DNA of 64,000 nucleotides from Paludisphaera borealis (GTDB lineage Bacteria; Planctomycetota; Planctomycetia; Isosphaerales; Isosphaeraceae): assembly GCF_001956985.1 (NCBI RefSeq), contig NZ_CP019082.1, positions 1,550,001-1,614,000 on the forward strand. The letters run 5' to 3'. Under the pieces are notes generated by a model. That model ran no database searches, was not told the origin of the DNA, and saw only the letters and a program-made list of their open reading frames with translations. The translations under genes and the position numbers were made by a program. Numbering within the stretch: position 1 is the first letter of the stretch; each line of letters starts with the position of its first letter. This document shows positions 41,587-51,373 of the stretch, piece after piece.

Positions 41587-42177
41587 TTACGGGGCGTCTT
41601 TCGCGGCCTGGGGGGCGGAGAAGACGACTTTCCCCTCCTTGTCGTACAGCTTGAACGCAACCGAGCCGTCCGGATTGATCCCCAATTCGATCTGGCTGCG
41701 GGCGTGTTCTCCGATGAAGCCGAGCGCCGCGACGCCCGTGCGGTCGGAGGTGAGCATAACGCCCGAATCGCGCTCGGTGTCACGCAGGGCGATCGCGGGA
41801 CCTATGCCCTCGCGGACGTCCAGAGAGAGTTGGTGCCTGCCGGCGGCGTCGCTCAATTGGATGATCGGCGAGTCGCAGCCGTCGAGCATGAGCGAAATCC
41901 GCGCTTTGCCGTCCTTGCCAAGCAGCACCGGCCTCGGCGTGCCATCCGCCGCCGACGTGATGTCGAGCTTCGTCCGGCCGTTCGAATCGACAAGCTCAAA
42001 TCGCTCGGAGCGGATCGTTTTTGGAGCCCACCCTTGGGCTTGGACCCTTTGCAAGACGGCCAGAGTCACGACGACCAGGATCACAAGACAGACGAGACTG
42101 GCCGTCGCTCGAAACCTGACCTTCCCTTCCAGGTCGTCCAGCCGCCTGGTCACAATGTCGATCGCATGGTTCTGCAT
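41587..42177 (-). CDS. Membrane-anchored repetitive beta-strand protein, hypothetical
   Basis: 196 residues; no named family. A short cytoplasmic segment (MQNHAIDIVTRRLDDLEGKV) precedes one helix (ATASLVCLVILVVVTLAVLQ, about 26-45). The rest is made of repeating short strands of the form hydrophobic-x-Leu-x-Asp-xx-Gly, for example FELVDSNGRTKLDI, VLLGKDGKARISLML, IQLSDAAGRHQLSL and FKLYDKEGKVVF. This suggests a beta-solenoid or propeller-like extracytoplasmic domain. It is convergent with the acyltransferase gene. Start at 42177 has no strong Shine-Dalgarno. Confidence 0.6.
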   Translation of the reverse strand: MQNHAIDIVTRRLDDLEGKVRFRATASLVCLVILVVVTLAVLQRVQAQGWAPKTIRSERFELVDSNGRTKLDITSAADGTPRPVLLGKDGKARISLMLDGCDSPIIQLSDAAGRHQLSLDVREGIGPAIALRDTERDSGVMLTSDRTGVAALGFIGEHARSQIELGINPDGSVAFKLYDKEGKVVFSAPQAAKDAP

Positions 42178-42385
42178 CGTTGTTGATTTCTTATGTACGA
42201 ACTTTAAGGCTGTGTATGAGTGGGCGTCGCTCTTTCCAGCTTTTATATGTCCTGCCACAAAGCGGAACGATTGATTGTGGCTTGGCAGCACACTCTCTAG
42301 CACATTCGCCTTCGGGCTCGTAAGATTCCAGCCGGGATTTCGAATCCGTCACGAGCGGGGACGGACAGGAAAAGGAGCGCACGCG

Positions 42386-43714
42386 GTGGAGAATTGGCTG
42401 AAGCGCGGGGTGGATCAGGCGGAGGCGGCCGAGGCGGATGCGAAGGTCCGCGAGACGGTCGAGCGCATCCTGGCCGACATCGCCCGGCGCGGGGATGCGG
42501 CGGTGAGGGAGCTTTCCGTCAAGTTCGACAAGTGGGACCGTGACGATTATCGACTGTCGCCGGCCGAGATCGAAGGCTGCCTGGCTCAGCTCAGCAAGCG
42601 CGACATCGAAGACATCACGTTCGCGCAAACGCAGGTTCGCAACTTCGCCCAGCATCAGCGCGCGGCGCTGTGGGACGTCGAGGTCGAGACCCTGCCTGGA
42701 GTCCTCCTCGGCCACAAGAACATCCCGGTCGGCTCGGCGGGCTGCTATGTGCCGGGCGGGAAATACCCGTTGCTGGCCTCGGCCCATATGTCGGTCGTCA
42801 CGGCCAAGGTGGCGGGGGTGCCGAGGATCGTCACCTGCGCGCCGCCGTATCAGGGGAAGCCCTCGGCGGCGATCGTCGCGGCGCAGCATCTGGCGGGGGC
42901 GGATGAGATCTACTGCCTCGGCGGCGTCCAGGCCGTCGGCGCGATGGCCCTGGGGACGAAATCGATCGCCCCGGTCGACCTGCTGATCGGCCCCGGCAAT
43001 CCGTACGTGGCCGAAGCCAAGCGTCAGTTGTTCGGCCGCGTCGGCATCGACCTCTTCGCCGGTCCGACCGAAACCCTCGTCATCGCCGACGAGACCGTCG
43101 ACGCCGAACTGTGCGCGACCGACTTGCTCGGCCAGGCCGAGCACGGCCCGGATTCGCCGGCGATCTTCTTGACCACGTCGGAGAAGCTCGCCCGCGAGAC
43201 GATGGCCGAGGTGGAACGGCTGCTCACGATCCTCCCCACGGCCGCCGTCGCCCGGCAGGCCTGGGACCGGCAAGGCGCCGTCTGCGTGGCCGACAGCGAC
43301 GAGGAGCTGGTTCGGATCGCCGACCGCATCGCGTCCGAGCACGTCCAGGTCATGACCCGCGATCCCGACTACTTCCTGAAGAACATGCACAATTACGGCG
43401 CCCTGTTCCTCGGCCCGCGCACCAACGTCGCGTTCGGCGACAAGGTGATCGGCACCAATCACACCTTGCCGACGATGAAGGCCGCCCGCTACACCGGGGG
43501 GCTCTGGGTCGGTAAGTTCCTCAAAACCTGCACGTATCAGAGAGTTCTCACGGACGAGGCCTCGGCGCTCGTCGGTGGCTACTGCTCGCGGCTTTGCGCT
43601 CTCGAAGGCTTTGTGGGGCACGCCGAGCAGGCCAATATTCGCGTCCGACGCTACGGCGGCGTCGACGTGCCGTACGGCGGCGTCGTCGAAGCCGACGAGG
43701 CCAGATCCGGTTGA
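42386..43714 (+). CDS. Histidinol-dehydrogenase-family enzyme, HpsN (sulfopropanediol dehydrogenase)-like
   Basis: 442 residues. The fold and zinc/NAD motifs of the HisD family are present ([65 protein letters not shown]). Several stretches fit HpsN-type sulfopropanediol 3-dehydrogenases better than true His[52 protein letters not shown] read in short pieces. Such enzymes oxidise the C3 sulfonate DHPS or a similar diol to the acid with NAD+. GTG at 42386 follows AAGGAGCG at 7 bases. No his genes are nearby; a cupin gene follows 33 bases later in the same direction. Confidence 0.75.
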   Translation: MENWLKRGVDQAEAAEADAKVRETVERILADIARRGDAAVRELSVKFDKWDRDDYRLSPAEIEGCLAQLSKRDIEDITFAQTQVRNFAQHQRAALWDVEVETLPGVLLGHKNIPVGSAGCYVPGGKYPLLASAHMSVVTAKVAGVPRIVTCAPPYQGKPSAAIVAAQHLAGADEIYCLGGVQAVGAMALGTKSIAPVDLLIGPGNPYVAEAKRQLFGRVGIDLFAGPTETLVIADETVDAELCATDLLGQAEHGPDSPAIFLTTSEKLARETMAEVERLLTILPTAAVARQAWDRQGAVCVADSDEELVRIADRIASEHVQVMTRDPDYFLKNMHNYGALFLGPRTNVAFGDKVIGTNHTLPTMKAARYTGGLWVGKFLKTCTYQRVLTDEASALVGGYCSRLCALEGFVGHAEQANIRVRRYGGVDVPYGGVVEADEARSG

Positions 43715-43747
43715 TTTCGATCTGATTTTGAGAAGGGAGCTGACGCA

Positions 43748-44299
43748 ATGGCGGAAACGAATCCTCGCCTCGAAACGCTGTATTTCAAGCCCAACGGCCG
43801 CGTTCCCAATAGCCGCTTCCCCGTCCTGATCCACCGAGGCGTCATCAAGGCCGCCGCGGGCGTCGACCTCGCCGACGCGATCGAAGAGACGTTCAGGCGG
43901 AATGATTGGCTGAACAACTGGCGCGAACTCGGCGTGTACGACTACTATCATTTCCATTCGACGAGCCACGAAGTGCTCGGCATGGCGCGGGGGACGATCA
44001 CGCTCCAGCTCGGCGGCGAGGGCGGGACGATCGTCAAGCTGACGCCTGGCGACGTCGTCGTGCTGCCCGCCGGCACATCGCACACCCGGCTCGACAATTC
44101 GAGCGATTCCCAGATGGTCGGCGGCTATCCCGACGGCCGCGACTGGGACCTGATCCGTGACGAACTGGTGACCGAAAGCGAAGCGAAGGCCGCCGTCAAG
44201 CTGATCGGCAGCCTGCCGATTCCGGCGCGAGACCCCGCCACCGGCGAGATCATGACGCTCTGGCGCGACGCGCCCAGGACGTACGGCATCCAGTTCTAA
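43748..44299 (+). CDS. Cupin domain protein (YjlB-like)
   Basis: 183 residues. The cupin core is YYHFHSTSHEVLGMARGTITLQLGG (His, His and Glu metal ligands), then VKLTPGDVVVLPAGTSHTRLDNS (final His). The C-terminal part includes QMVGGYPDGRDWDLIRDE. Relatives such as B. subtilis YjlB have no fixed function. It lies 33 bases after the HpsN-like gene and probably shares its transcript, so it may act on the same substrate group. GGGAGC lies before the ATG. Confidence 0.8.
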   Translation: MAETNPRLETLYFKPNGRVPNSRFPVLIHRGVIKAAAGVDLADAIEETFRRNDWLNNWRELGVYDYYHFHSTSHEVLGMARGTITLQLGGEGGTIVKLTPGDVVVLPAGTSHTRLDNSSDSQMVGGYPDGRDWDLIRDELVTESEAKAAVKLIGSLPIPARDPATGEIMTLWRDAPRTYGIQF

Positions 44300-44449
44300 C
44301 GGCGAACCACGGGGCGGCCGGGGGTGTCGAAACCAAGACGACCGGCCGCGGCCTCGGGATTGCAAGCCAACTTGACAGGCCTTGGCGGGTCGCTAGAGTA
44401 CGCCCTGACCCGTTCGATCGCTTCTTTTCGAATCTGGTTTCGACTTACG

Positions 44450-45748
44450 ATGACACTACGGACCTCCCTCAGCGCCGCGACCGCCCAAACGAGTCCCCCC
44501 TCGATCAGCAGCTTGATGAAGCTCGCGCTCGAGAAGCCGGAGCTCGTCTCGCTGGCGGCAGGGTTCGTGGATCAGCAGTCGTTGCCCGTCGAGGAAACGA
44601 CCCGGGCGACTGAGAAGGTGCTCGGCGACGCCCGGGGAGGACGTTCGGCGCTTCAATATGGAAACACGATCGGTGACGAGGCGTTGCGGACGCTTCTAGT
44701 CGAGCGTCTCGAACAGGGACATGACGCGGCGCCCGGGACGTACCGCGACGCGGTCGCCCGCACGGTCGTCACGACCGGCTCGGCGCAGTTGATTTACCTG
44801 GTGGGCGAAGCGCTTCTCAATCCCGGCGACATCGTCCTGGTGGAGTCGCCGACTTACTTCGTGTTCCTCGGTCCGCTCGAAACCCGGGGCGCTCGGGCCG
44901 TCCGGGTGCCGATCGACGGCCAGGGACTGCGGATCGATGCGCTCGAAGAGGCGCTCTCCCAGATCCAGGAAGACGGCCAGCTCGATCGGGTGAAGCTGAT
45001 CTACACGATTCCCGAGCATGCCAACCCGACGGGCATCAGTCTTGCGGAAGATCGCCGCAAGCCGCTGCTCGACCTGGCGAATCGGTGGTCGAAGATCGCG
45101 GGAAGGCGGATCTTCGTGCTGGAAGACGCCGCGTACCACGGTCTGTCGTACGGCAGGCCCGAGGCCAAGAGCATCTGGAGCCTCGATCCGGAAGCGGAGA
45201 CGGTGATCCTGGCCCGAACGTTCAGCAAAACCTTCAGTCCGGGTCTGAAGTTGGGCTATGGAGTTTTACCCAACGAGCTGGTGGACCCGATCTTGAGATT
45301 GAAGGGGAACCACGACTTCGGTTCGTCGAACTTCGCGCAGCGGCTGTTGCATCGGGTGATCGCCGACGGCGATTACGACCGGCACGTCGAGCGGCTGCGG
45401 GAGATCTACGGCCGCAAGCGCGACATCTTCCTCGACGCCCTCGATCGGTTTCTCAAGCCGTTCCAGAACGAGGTGACGTGGACGAGGCCCCAGGGGGGGC
45501 TGTTCGTCTGGATGACGATGCCGGAGGGGATCGACACGGGATTTGACGGACCGCTGTTTGCGAGGTGCCTGGCCGAGGGGGTGATCTACGTCCCTGGCGA
45601 GTTCGCCTTCGCTCCGGAACCCAGCCCCTTCCCTCGCAACCACTTGCGGCTGACCTTCGGCGTGCCGGACGAGGAGACGCTGGTGGAAGGGGCCAGACGA
45701 CTGGCGGAAGCGGTGTGCGCAACCTTGAGTCCGTCTGCGACTGCGTGA
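44450..45748 (+). CDS. PLP-dependent aminotransferase, class I/II fold
   Basis: 432 residues. Motifs: SLAAGFVDQQSLP near the N-terminus, TTGSAQLIYLVGEALLNPGD and VESPTYFVFL (cofactor region), YTIPEHANPTG (Asn, Pro), VLEDAAYHGLSYG (Asp/Tyr) and ARTFSKTFSPGLKLGYG with the Schiff-base Lys. The C-terminus has RPQGGLFVWMTMP and the substrate-carboxylate Arg in NHLRLTFG. The sequence resembles 2-aminoadipate or broad-specificity GntR-type MocR-like aminotransferases without a DNA-binding domain. The amino donor is unknown. The ATG at 44450 is used; the frame upstream is open but not family-like. Confidence 0.85.
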   Translation: MTLRTSLSAATAQTSPPSISSLMKLALEKPELVSLAAGFVDQQSLPVEETTRATEKVLGDARGGRSALQYGNTIGDEALRTLLVERLEQGHDAAPGTYRDAVARTVVTTGSAQLIYLVGEALLNPGDIVLVESPTYFVFLGPLETRGARAVRVPIDGQGLRIDALEEALSQIQEDGQLDRVKLIYTIPEHANPTGISLAEDRRKPLLDLANRWSKIAGRRIFVLEDAAYHGLSYGRPEAKSIWSLDPEAETVILARTFSKTFSPGLKLGYGVLPNELVDPILRLKGNHDFGSSNFAQRLLHRVIADGDYDRHVERLREIYGRKRDIFLDALDRFLKPFQNEVTWTRPQGGLFVWMTMPEGIDTGFDGPLFARCLAEGVIYVPGEFAFAPEPSPFPRNHLRLTFGVPDEETLVEGARRLAEAVCATLSPSATA

Positions 45749-45865
45749 ACGAAGGAGGCCGTCGCGAAGGGCCCTCGCACGACGCGGAGGGCGGGCGCGA
45801 CGGACGGCAAGCGAGATCGAGCCCCTTCCCAGGGGGCAAGGACGCGATTCTGGGGAGGACTCGGC

Positions 45866-47116
45866 TTGGGTATCCTTCAACGCTACGTCTGTGGAGAGGT
45901 GTTCCGCGCGTTCGCGCTGGCGCTTCTGACCATGACCATCATCTTCGTTCTGTTCATGGTCGCCGCCGAGGCTTTGCGAAGCCGCATGCTGGCGCCGATG
46001 GACGTGCTCAACCTCATTCCTTATGTGATCCCGAGCACCCTGCCTTACACCATGCCGGTGTCGCTGTTGTTCGCCGTGACGGTCGTTTACGGCCGGATCG
46101 CCGGCGACAACGAGATCATCGCCGTCAAGAGCGCGGGGGTCAGCGTGATGGCCGTCATCTGGCCCACGATCTTCCTGGGCGCGGCCGTGAGCGGCTTTCT
46201 GTGGCAGACGAGCCGGACCTGGATTCCCCAGAGCGCCCACCAGGCGAAGCTCGTGCTCTTCAAGGACCTCGAAGATCTCATCTACAAATATCTCAAGCGA
46301 GACAAGGAATTCTCGGCTCCCGGCATGCCGGTCTTCATCAAGGTGCACGACGTCGAAGGCCGGTTGTTGATCAAGCCGACCTTCAAGAAAAAGACGAAGA
46401 ACGCGGACAACACCGACTCTTATTCGGAGACGATCCAGGCCGACCGCGCGCGGCTCCAGTTCGACCTCGACAACAAGCTCGTCGTCGTTCATCTCGAAGG
46501 CGCGGAGGTGCAGAACCATGAGGGCGACTTCGACGTCACCCTGCTCCCCAATCAGACGTTCGAATTTCCGCTGCCGTCGAACAACAATGCGTTCGCCTTG
46601 AAGTCGATCCAGGAACACACCAACCGCGAGCTCGATGCCGAGCTGGTGATCGCCAAGGAACGGCTGGCCAACGATCGCAAGCGTCAAGCCATCGGCGCGG
46701 GGTTTCTCTTCGCCTCCGGGCGGTTCAACCGCGTCGACGGCGTGAACGGCGTCAATTGGGGCGTGGCCGGCGTCAACTGGGCGGACGTCGGTCAGGCCGC
46801 GAACCAGAACAGCTACTGGCGAAAGCGTTGCAACGAATTCGAGACCGAGAAGCAGCTTCGCAGCTCGATGGCGTTCGGCAGCCTGCTGTTCGTGATCCTC
46901 GGCGCTCCGATTGGCATCCGGTTCGCGAAGCGCGACTTTCTCAGTGCGTTCATGACGTGTTTTCTGCCGATCATCGGTCTGTATTACCCGCTCATGCTGT
47001 TCGGAATCAACATGGGCAAAGAAGGGACGATGGAGCCTTACAAGGCGCTCTGGATCAGCAACCTGGTCCTGGCCGTGCTGGCCGGCTGGGTTTATCCGCG
47101 AATTATCAAGTATTGA
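45866..47116 (+). CDS. LptF/LptG-family permease (first of two)
   Basis: 416 residues. The N-terminus ILQRYVCGEVFRAFALALL is the usual LptF/G start. Three N-terminal helices (about 14-36, 52-75, 90-115), a large periplasmic beta-rich domain (about 120-320) and three C-terminal helices match the family, which forms the membrane part of the lipopolysaccharide-extracting ABC transporter. The loop NEIIAVKSAGVSV is conserved. TTG start with GGGGAGG about 8 bases upstream. The second LptG-like gene follows after 59 bases; the ATPase LptB is not in this window. Confidence 0.88.
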   Translation: MGILQRYVCGEVFRAFALALLTMTIIFVLFMVAAEALRSRMLAPMDVLNLIPYVIPSTLPYTMPVSLLFAVTVVYGRIAGDNEIIAVKSAGVSVMAVIWPTIFLGAAVSGFLWQTSRTWIPQSAHQAKLVLFKDLEDLIYKYLKRDKEFSAPGMPVFIKVHDVEGRLLIKPTFKKKTKNADNTDSYSETIQADRARLQFDLDNKLVVVHLEGAEVQNHEGDFDVTLLPNQTFEFPLPSNNNAFALKSIQEHTNRELDAELVIAKERLANDRKRQAIGAGFLFASGRFNRVDGVNGVNWGVAGVNWADVGQAANQNSYWRKRCNEFETEKQLRSSMAFGSLLFVILGAPIGIRFAKRDFLSAFMTCFLPIIGLYYPLMLFGINMGKEGTMEPYKALWISNLVLAVLAGWVYPRIIKY

Positions 47117-47175
47117 TTCCGACGGAGCGGCCGAGGCGGGGGTATGATTAACCCGCGTCGGGGAGGGGGTGGTCG

Positions 47176-48347
47176 TTGAAGATCATTGATCGAGAGCGCT
47201 TCTGGGCCTTCCTCAAGGCCTACGTCATCTGCTACATCTCGTTCGTCGGCCTCTGGATCGTGCTCGACGCGTTCTCGAACGTCGACGAGTTCATGAAGCG
47301 CGCCGTTGGCTTCCGGCAGTTGATGAGCGTGATGGGTCGGTACTACCTGGTCCGTCAGGCGGATTTCTTCGACAAGCTCGGCAGCGTGATCAGCATGATG
47401 GCGGCGATCTTCACCGTCACCTGGATGCAGCGCGCCAACGAGCAGCTCGCGATGCTGGCGGCGGGGATCAGCACGCATCGGATGATCATGCCGGTCATCG
47501 TCTCGTCGATCGTAGTCAGCGGCCTCTCGGTCGCGAATCAAGAGCTGATCATCCCCCGGTACGCCGAGGAGCTTCAGAAGTCGCACGACGACGACGGCAC
47601 CCAGAAGATCACCATGCTACCCTCTCGCTACGATTCGCGAGGGCTCTGCATCATCGGCAAAGAAGCCGACCGCGCCTCCAAGACGATCACGGGGCGGTTC
47701 AACGTCACGGTCCCGAAAGAGATTTTCGGGACGGGAAGCCAGATCGAGGGGAAGCAGGCGACGTACATCACGGCCGACCATCCCACCGCCCCCTGCGCGG
47801 CGGGTGGCTGGTCCGGGGCGCGACGATCGGGCCGCCGCTGCCCGACAAGGCCCTGGAAGACCCCGAGTCGATCGTCGTGGCCGTCAAGGACGTCGCCGGT
47901 TTTCCGCCGCCGTTCGGCGACGTTCGCGAGATCGCCGGAGACGTCGTCTTCCTGAAGACCACGCTGTCGTTCGAGGCGATGACCCGGAAATCGAACTGGT
48001 ATCAGTATGGGTCGATGGTCGATCTGGTCAACGGTCTCGTCGACCCCGCGACCGATTCCTCCGATCGCAACGACGTGACGTTGTACATCCACGTCCGGCT
48101 TTTGCGCCCCTTCCTGGCGCTGACGCTCATGTTCATGACACTGCCGCTGGTGCTCGGCGGCTACGGCCGCAACATGTTCGTCAACCTCGGCTACGCGCTG
48201 GGCAACTCCGCGCTCTTCTACGGCGTCGGGCTGTTCTGCCAGTACCTCGGCAGCAGCGGCGTCCTCGCCCCTGCTCTAGCGGCCTGGCTGCCGCTCTTCT
48301 TCTTCGCCACCCTCGCGACCTATCGCTGGGGCCAGATCCGGACCTGA
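47176..48347 (+). pseudogene. LptG-family permease, interrupted by a one-base frameshift
   Basis: Partner of the preceding LptF-like gene. The first frame (from TTG 47176, with GGGGAGGGGG upstream) gives the N-terminal helices and half the periplasmic domain to about YITADHPTAP. It then runs into Arg/Ser-rich nonsense. The frame one base back resumes with RGGWLVRGATIGPPLP and continues through VVAVKDVAGFPPP to three C-terminal helices and a normal end. The break is at a five-C run (47789-47793); a sixth C would restore about 391 residues. LptF/G are normally needed for outer-membrane lipid transport, so a consensus error is as likely as true loss. Confidence 0.85.
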
Positions 48348-48379
48348 CCGACGGGCCCGACTCATCATGGGGGATCCGA

Positions 48380-50032
48380 TCAGCTTCGCGACATGGTCCA
48401 ACCCAGCCAGAGGCTGAGGATCACGCCGGCGGCGTAGCCCGTATACGCCAGCGACGCCGGCCCGACGCGCAAGACCAGCGACGACGCCACGAGCAGACCC
48501 GAGATCACGATGCCCATCGCCAGGATGTTGCTGGCGCGGATGAGTTGCTTGACCAGCCGCTCGAAGCCCTGGAGGTCGAACTTGACGTTCAGCTCGCCCC
48601 GCTTGATCGATTCGAGCGAGTGGCTGAGCAAGTCGGGCAAGAGCGTGGCGATTCGCTGGAGGTCTTCGGCGGTCCGCACGGATTGGTTCAAAAGCCGGAT
48701 CGGATGGTAGCGGCGGAGCGCCAGCGCGCGGAGCGGCGGCTCAAGCTGGCGGGCGATGTCGAAATGGGGGTCGAGCTGTCGGCCGGTGCTCTCGATGGTC
48801 ACCAGCGAGCGGATCAAGAGTACGAGGTCGGGCGGGATGTGCAGGTGGTGAGTGCGGATCACCCGGACCAGTTCGCGGAGCAGGACGCTGAGATCGATCG
48901 CGTCGAGTGACAGCTCCGGATAAGCGTGGATGAGTTCGTCCACGTCGCGCCGGAGGGCCTTGGGGTCGACCTGGTCGCCGCGGACGTCCAGCGCGTCAAG
49001 GGCCTTCAAGACCCGGTCGACGTCCTGCGCGATGAGGCCGGCGAGGAGGTCGGCGATCCGCTCGCGGGTCCGACCGTCGAGCTGGCCGAACATGCCGTAG
49101 TCGAGGGGCGCGATCACGCCCCCGGGCAACACCCGAAGGTTTCCGGGGTGGGGATCGGCGTGGAAGAAACCGAACTGGAAGATCTGCTTTATCAGGATTT
49201 TCGCGCCCGCGATGGCGACTTGCCCGGGGTCGAGCCCAAGCCCGCGGATGCCTTCGAGATCGTCGACCGAGACCCCTCCGATGAACTCCATCGCGATCAC
49301 CCGGGGCGTCGAGAACTCCTCGACGGCGAACGGGATGTGGGCCGTCGGATCGCCTGCGAACTGCTGCTGGCAGCGGTGCATCGTCCGCAGCTCGACCGTG
49401 AAGTCCAGCTCCCGCTTGAGGCTGCGCTCGAACTCGAGGGCCAGGGCCAGCGGCTTGTAGACTCCGAGCGCGGGCAGCCGGCGCTCGGCGAGCTGGGCCA
49501 GGTTTTTGAGGATGTCGAGATCGGCCTGCACGACCTTTTGGATCTCCGGCCGCCGGACCTTGAGCGCGATCGTCCGGCCGTCGTGAAGCACCGCGCGATG
49601 GACCTGCGAGATCGAGGCCGAGGCCACCGGCACGGGGTCGAGCGAGGCGAAGCACTCGGCCAACGGCCGGCCATACTCCTTCGTGAGGATCGCCTCGGCC
49701 TGGTCGAACGGGAACGGGCGGACGTCGTCGCGGAGGGCGGCGAGCTCGTTGGTGTAGGCTTCGGGAATCAGATCGGGGCGGGTGCTGAGAAGTTGCCCGA
49801 GCTTGACGAACGTCGGTCCGAGATCCTCGCAGACCATCCGGAGTCGCTGCGGCCGGTCGTGGACGGGAGGCGTCTCGCCGAGGGCGGCCCGCTCGATCGG
49901 CCGGATGATGGCGTCGAGGTGAAGCGCCGAGACGACGTCCTGATAGCCGTACCGCACCAGGGTCGTGAGGATCTGTCGGTATCGCGGGAGGTCGCGAAGA
50001 TGATTGACGGTTTCACGAATCAAGTCGGCCAC
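48380..50032 (-). CDS. ABC1/UbiB-family atypical kinase
   Basis: 550 residues. The UbiB signature KLGQLLSTRPDLIP (KxGQ) is at about residue 77, followed by ASISQVHRAVLHDG with IALKVRRPEIQ (ATP-binding Lys), FFHADPHPGNLRVLPGG (catalytic loop) and LDYGMFGQLD (metal-binding Asp). Two hydrophobic helices at the C-terminus anchor it in the membrane. Relatives help quinone synthesis or lipid handling through ATPase activity. The GTG start has GGAAAG upstream. It is convergent with the frameshifted LptG gene (about 32 bases apart). Confidence 0.9.
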   Translation of the reverse strand: MADLIRETVNHLRDLPRYRQILTTLVRYGYQDVVSALHLDAIIRPIERAALGETPPVHDRPQRLRMVCEDLGPTFVKLGQLLSTRPDLIPEAYTNELAALRDDVRPFPFDQAEAILTKEYGRPLAECFASLDPVPVASASISQVHRAVLHDGRTIALKVRRPEIQKVVQADLDILKNLAQLAERRLPALGVYKPLALALEFERSLKRELDFTVELRTMHRCQQQFAGDPTAHIPFAVEEFSTPRVIAMEFIGGVSVDDLEGIRGLGLDPGQVAIAGAKILIKQIFQFGFFHADPHPGNLRVLPGGVIAPLDYGMFGQLDGRTRERIADLLAGLIAQDVDRVLKALDALDVRGDQVDPKALRRDVDELIHAYPELSLDAIDLSVLLRELVRVIRTHHLHIPPDLVLLIRSLVTIESTGRQLDPHFDIARQLEPPLRALALRRYHPIRLLNQSVRTAEDLQRIATLLPDLLSHSLESIKRGELNVKFDLQGFERLVKQLIRASNILAMGIVISGLLVASSLVLRVGPASLAYTGYAAGVILSLWLGWTMSRS

Positions 50033-50276
50033 GACGCTTTCCGTCGGAGCGAGCCGCCAGTCGCAGTCGCCGTCGCAAACCGCCCGACGCCGCGCTGGAT
50101 CAAGCGCGGCGTCAGCGATCCGTTCGGCTCGTCGGGCCGTTTCCCGGAAGCCCCGGCGCGGTCGTCGACTCGCCCGGCTGATGCGATCGCCTTGCGTAAT
50201 TCGGCCAAGTTGGTTAAACTCTCATTTATCGATCGAGACGATGAGGTAGCCTGCGTCCTCTTTGGGGAACCCTTGC

Positions 50277-50600
50277 ATGCCGACCCAGGAACAGACCGGA
50301 ATTCGCCCGCTCGAGTCGCTTGATGATTTCGCCGAGACGCGATGCGAAGCGATTGGGTTTATCTTCCACGGTAATCTTGCCGTGGTCAAAGGGAAGGGTC
50401 AAGGCTCGACCACAACCAATCTCCTGCACTTCGCTCGTTGCGCACGGCTCGAGAAGATCAACGAAGAAGACACCAAAATCTGGTTCCGAAGCGTTCGCCT
50501 GGCGCACACGCACCTTGACGAGCTCGTTGGATCCAAGCGTTGGAAATGGTGCAAGTACTGCGAGAAAGAGATCACCCAGCGCGTTCTCGACGAATCCTGA
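50277..50600 (+). CDS. Small hypothetical protein with C-terminal CxxC
   Basis: 107 residues; not recognised. The sequence is balanced and not low-complexity: GIRPLESLDDFAETRCEAIGF at the start, a middle with HFARCARLEKINEEDTKIWF, and KWCKYCEKEITQR at the end, where CKYC resembles one half of a zinc knuckle. GGGGAAC lies about 9 bases before the ATG at 50277. The base composition is less GC-rich than its neighbours, and it stands alone between ubiB (divergent) and the TPR gene. It may be a regulatory or nucleic-acid-binding protein, but there is no direct evidence. Confidence 0.6.
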   Translation: MPTQEQTGIRPLESLDDFAETRCEAIGFIFHGNLAVVKGKGQGSTTTNLLHFARCARLEKINEEDTKIWFRSVRLAHTHLDELVGSKRWKWCKYCEKEITQRVLDES

Positions 50601-50802
50601 TCGGCCTCGCGTCCGGCCCTCTGGATGGCGACGTCTCCTCAACGCTTCGATTCGGAATCGGGCCCAACGACGGCCTCGGTTCCGAAGACGAGGCCCGTGC
50701 CGTGCCGACGGCAGTCGGCTCGGGCGCGGGGTTGCGACCCGTCCCACCCCTGTTCTGAAGCCAATGCTCAAACTCACATCGATTCGATTGCCGACGCGCC
50801 GG

Positions 50803-51327
50803 CTATTTCGAGGCCGTGGCGTCTCGCAATAAGCGTTCAAAGGTCGAGTTGCCGCGGAGCGTGTTGAAATCGCTCTCGTCGGGAATCAGCCTGCGCAGTT
50901 CGGGCTTGAGGCGAAGGGCGACGGTCAGCTCTTCGAGGGCCTTCGACGCATTCGACGCGAGGCTCCAGTAGCACGCGAGATTGTAATGGATCAGCGCGTT
51001 CTCCGGCTCATGACGCGCCGCTCGTTCGAGCGAGTCGACGGCCTGAGCGAGGCGATTCGTCCGCTTGTAGCACCATCCCTGGGCCAAGGCGACGGCGATG
51101 TCGTCGGGGCGGAGGGCCGCGGCGACTTCAAGAGAGATGAGGGCCTCGCGATAGCGATCGAGGCATCGTAGCGCCTCGCCCTTCAAGAAGCTTGCCTCGA
51201 AAGGCATCGTCGGCCATTCGGAGCGACTCTCCAGGATTCCCAGCGCGTACGACGGCATCTCGAGCATGAGGTACCCTTCGGCCTCCTCAAGCTGCCTGCG
51301 AATCCGTGTTGGAGTGGTCGAGCTCAT
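50803..51327 (-). CDS. TPR-repeat protein
   Basis: 174 residues, no signal peptide. Helical tetratricopeptide repeats can be traced from about residue 20: FLKGEALRCLDRYREALISLE, LAQGWCYKRTNRLAQAVDSLE and HYNLACYWSLASNASKALEELT, each followed by an Ala-x-x-x-P type turn. The C-terminal SDFNTLRGNSTFERLL is found in several planctomycete TPR proteins. It probably serves as a protein-protein scaffold. The ATG at 51327 is preferred over an open extension that is Arg/Ser-rich. GGAG lies about 13 bases before the start. Confidence 0.75.
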   Translation of the reverse strand: MSSTTPTRIRRQLEEAEGYLMLEMPSYALGILESRSEWPTMPFEASFLKGEALRCLDRYREALISLEVAAALRPDDIAVALAQGWCYKRTNRLAQAVDSLERAARHEPENALIHYNLACYWSLASNASKALEELTVALRLKPELRRLIPDESDFNTLRGNSTFERLLRDATASK

Positions 51328-51373
51328 CGGGGCTCTGCTCCATGACGATCGTTTACTTGTTTGTTTCCATCCG

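Noticed and set aside
42386-43714. Annotation as biosynthetic histidinol dehydrogenase (hisD)
   Set aside because: Family fold is shared, but sequence segments match HpsN-like enzymes better and no histidine genes are adjacent.
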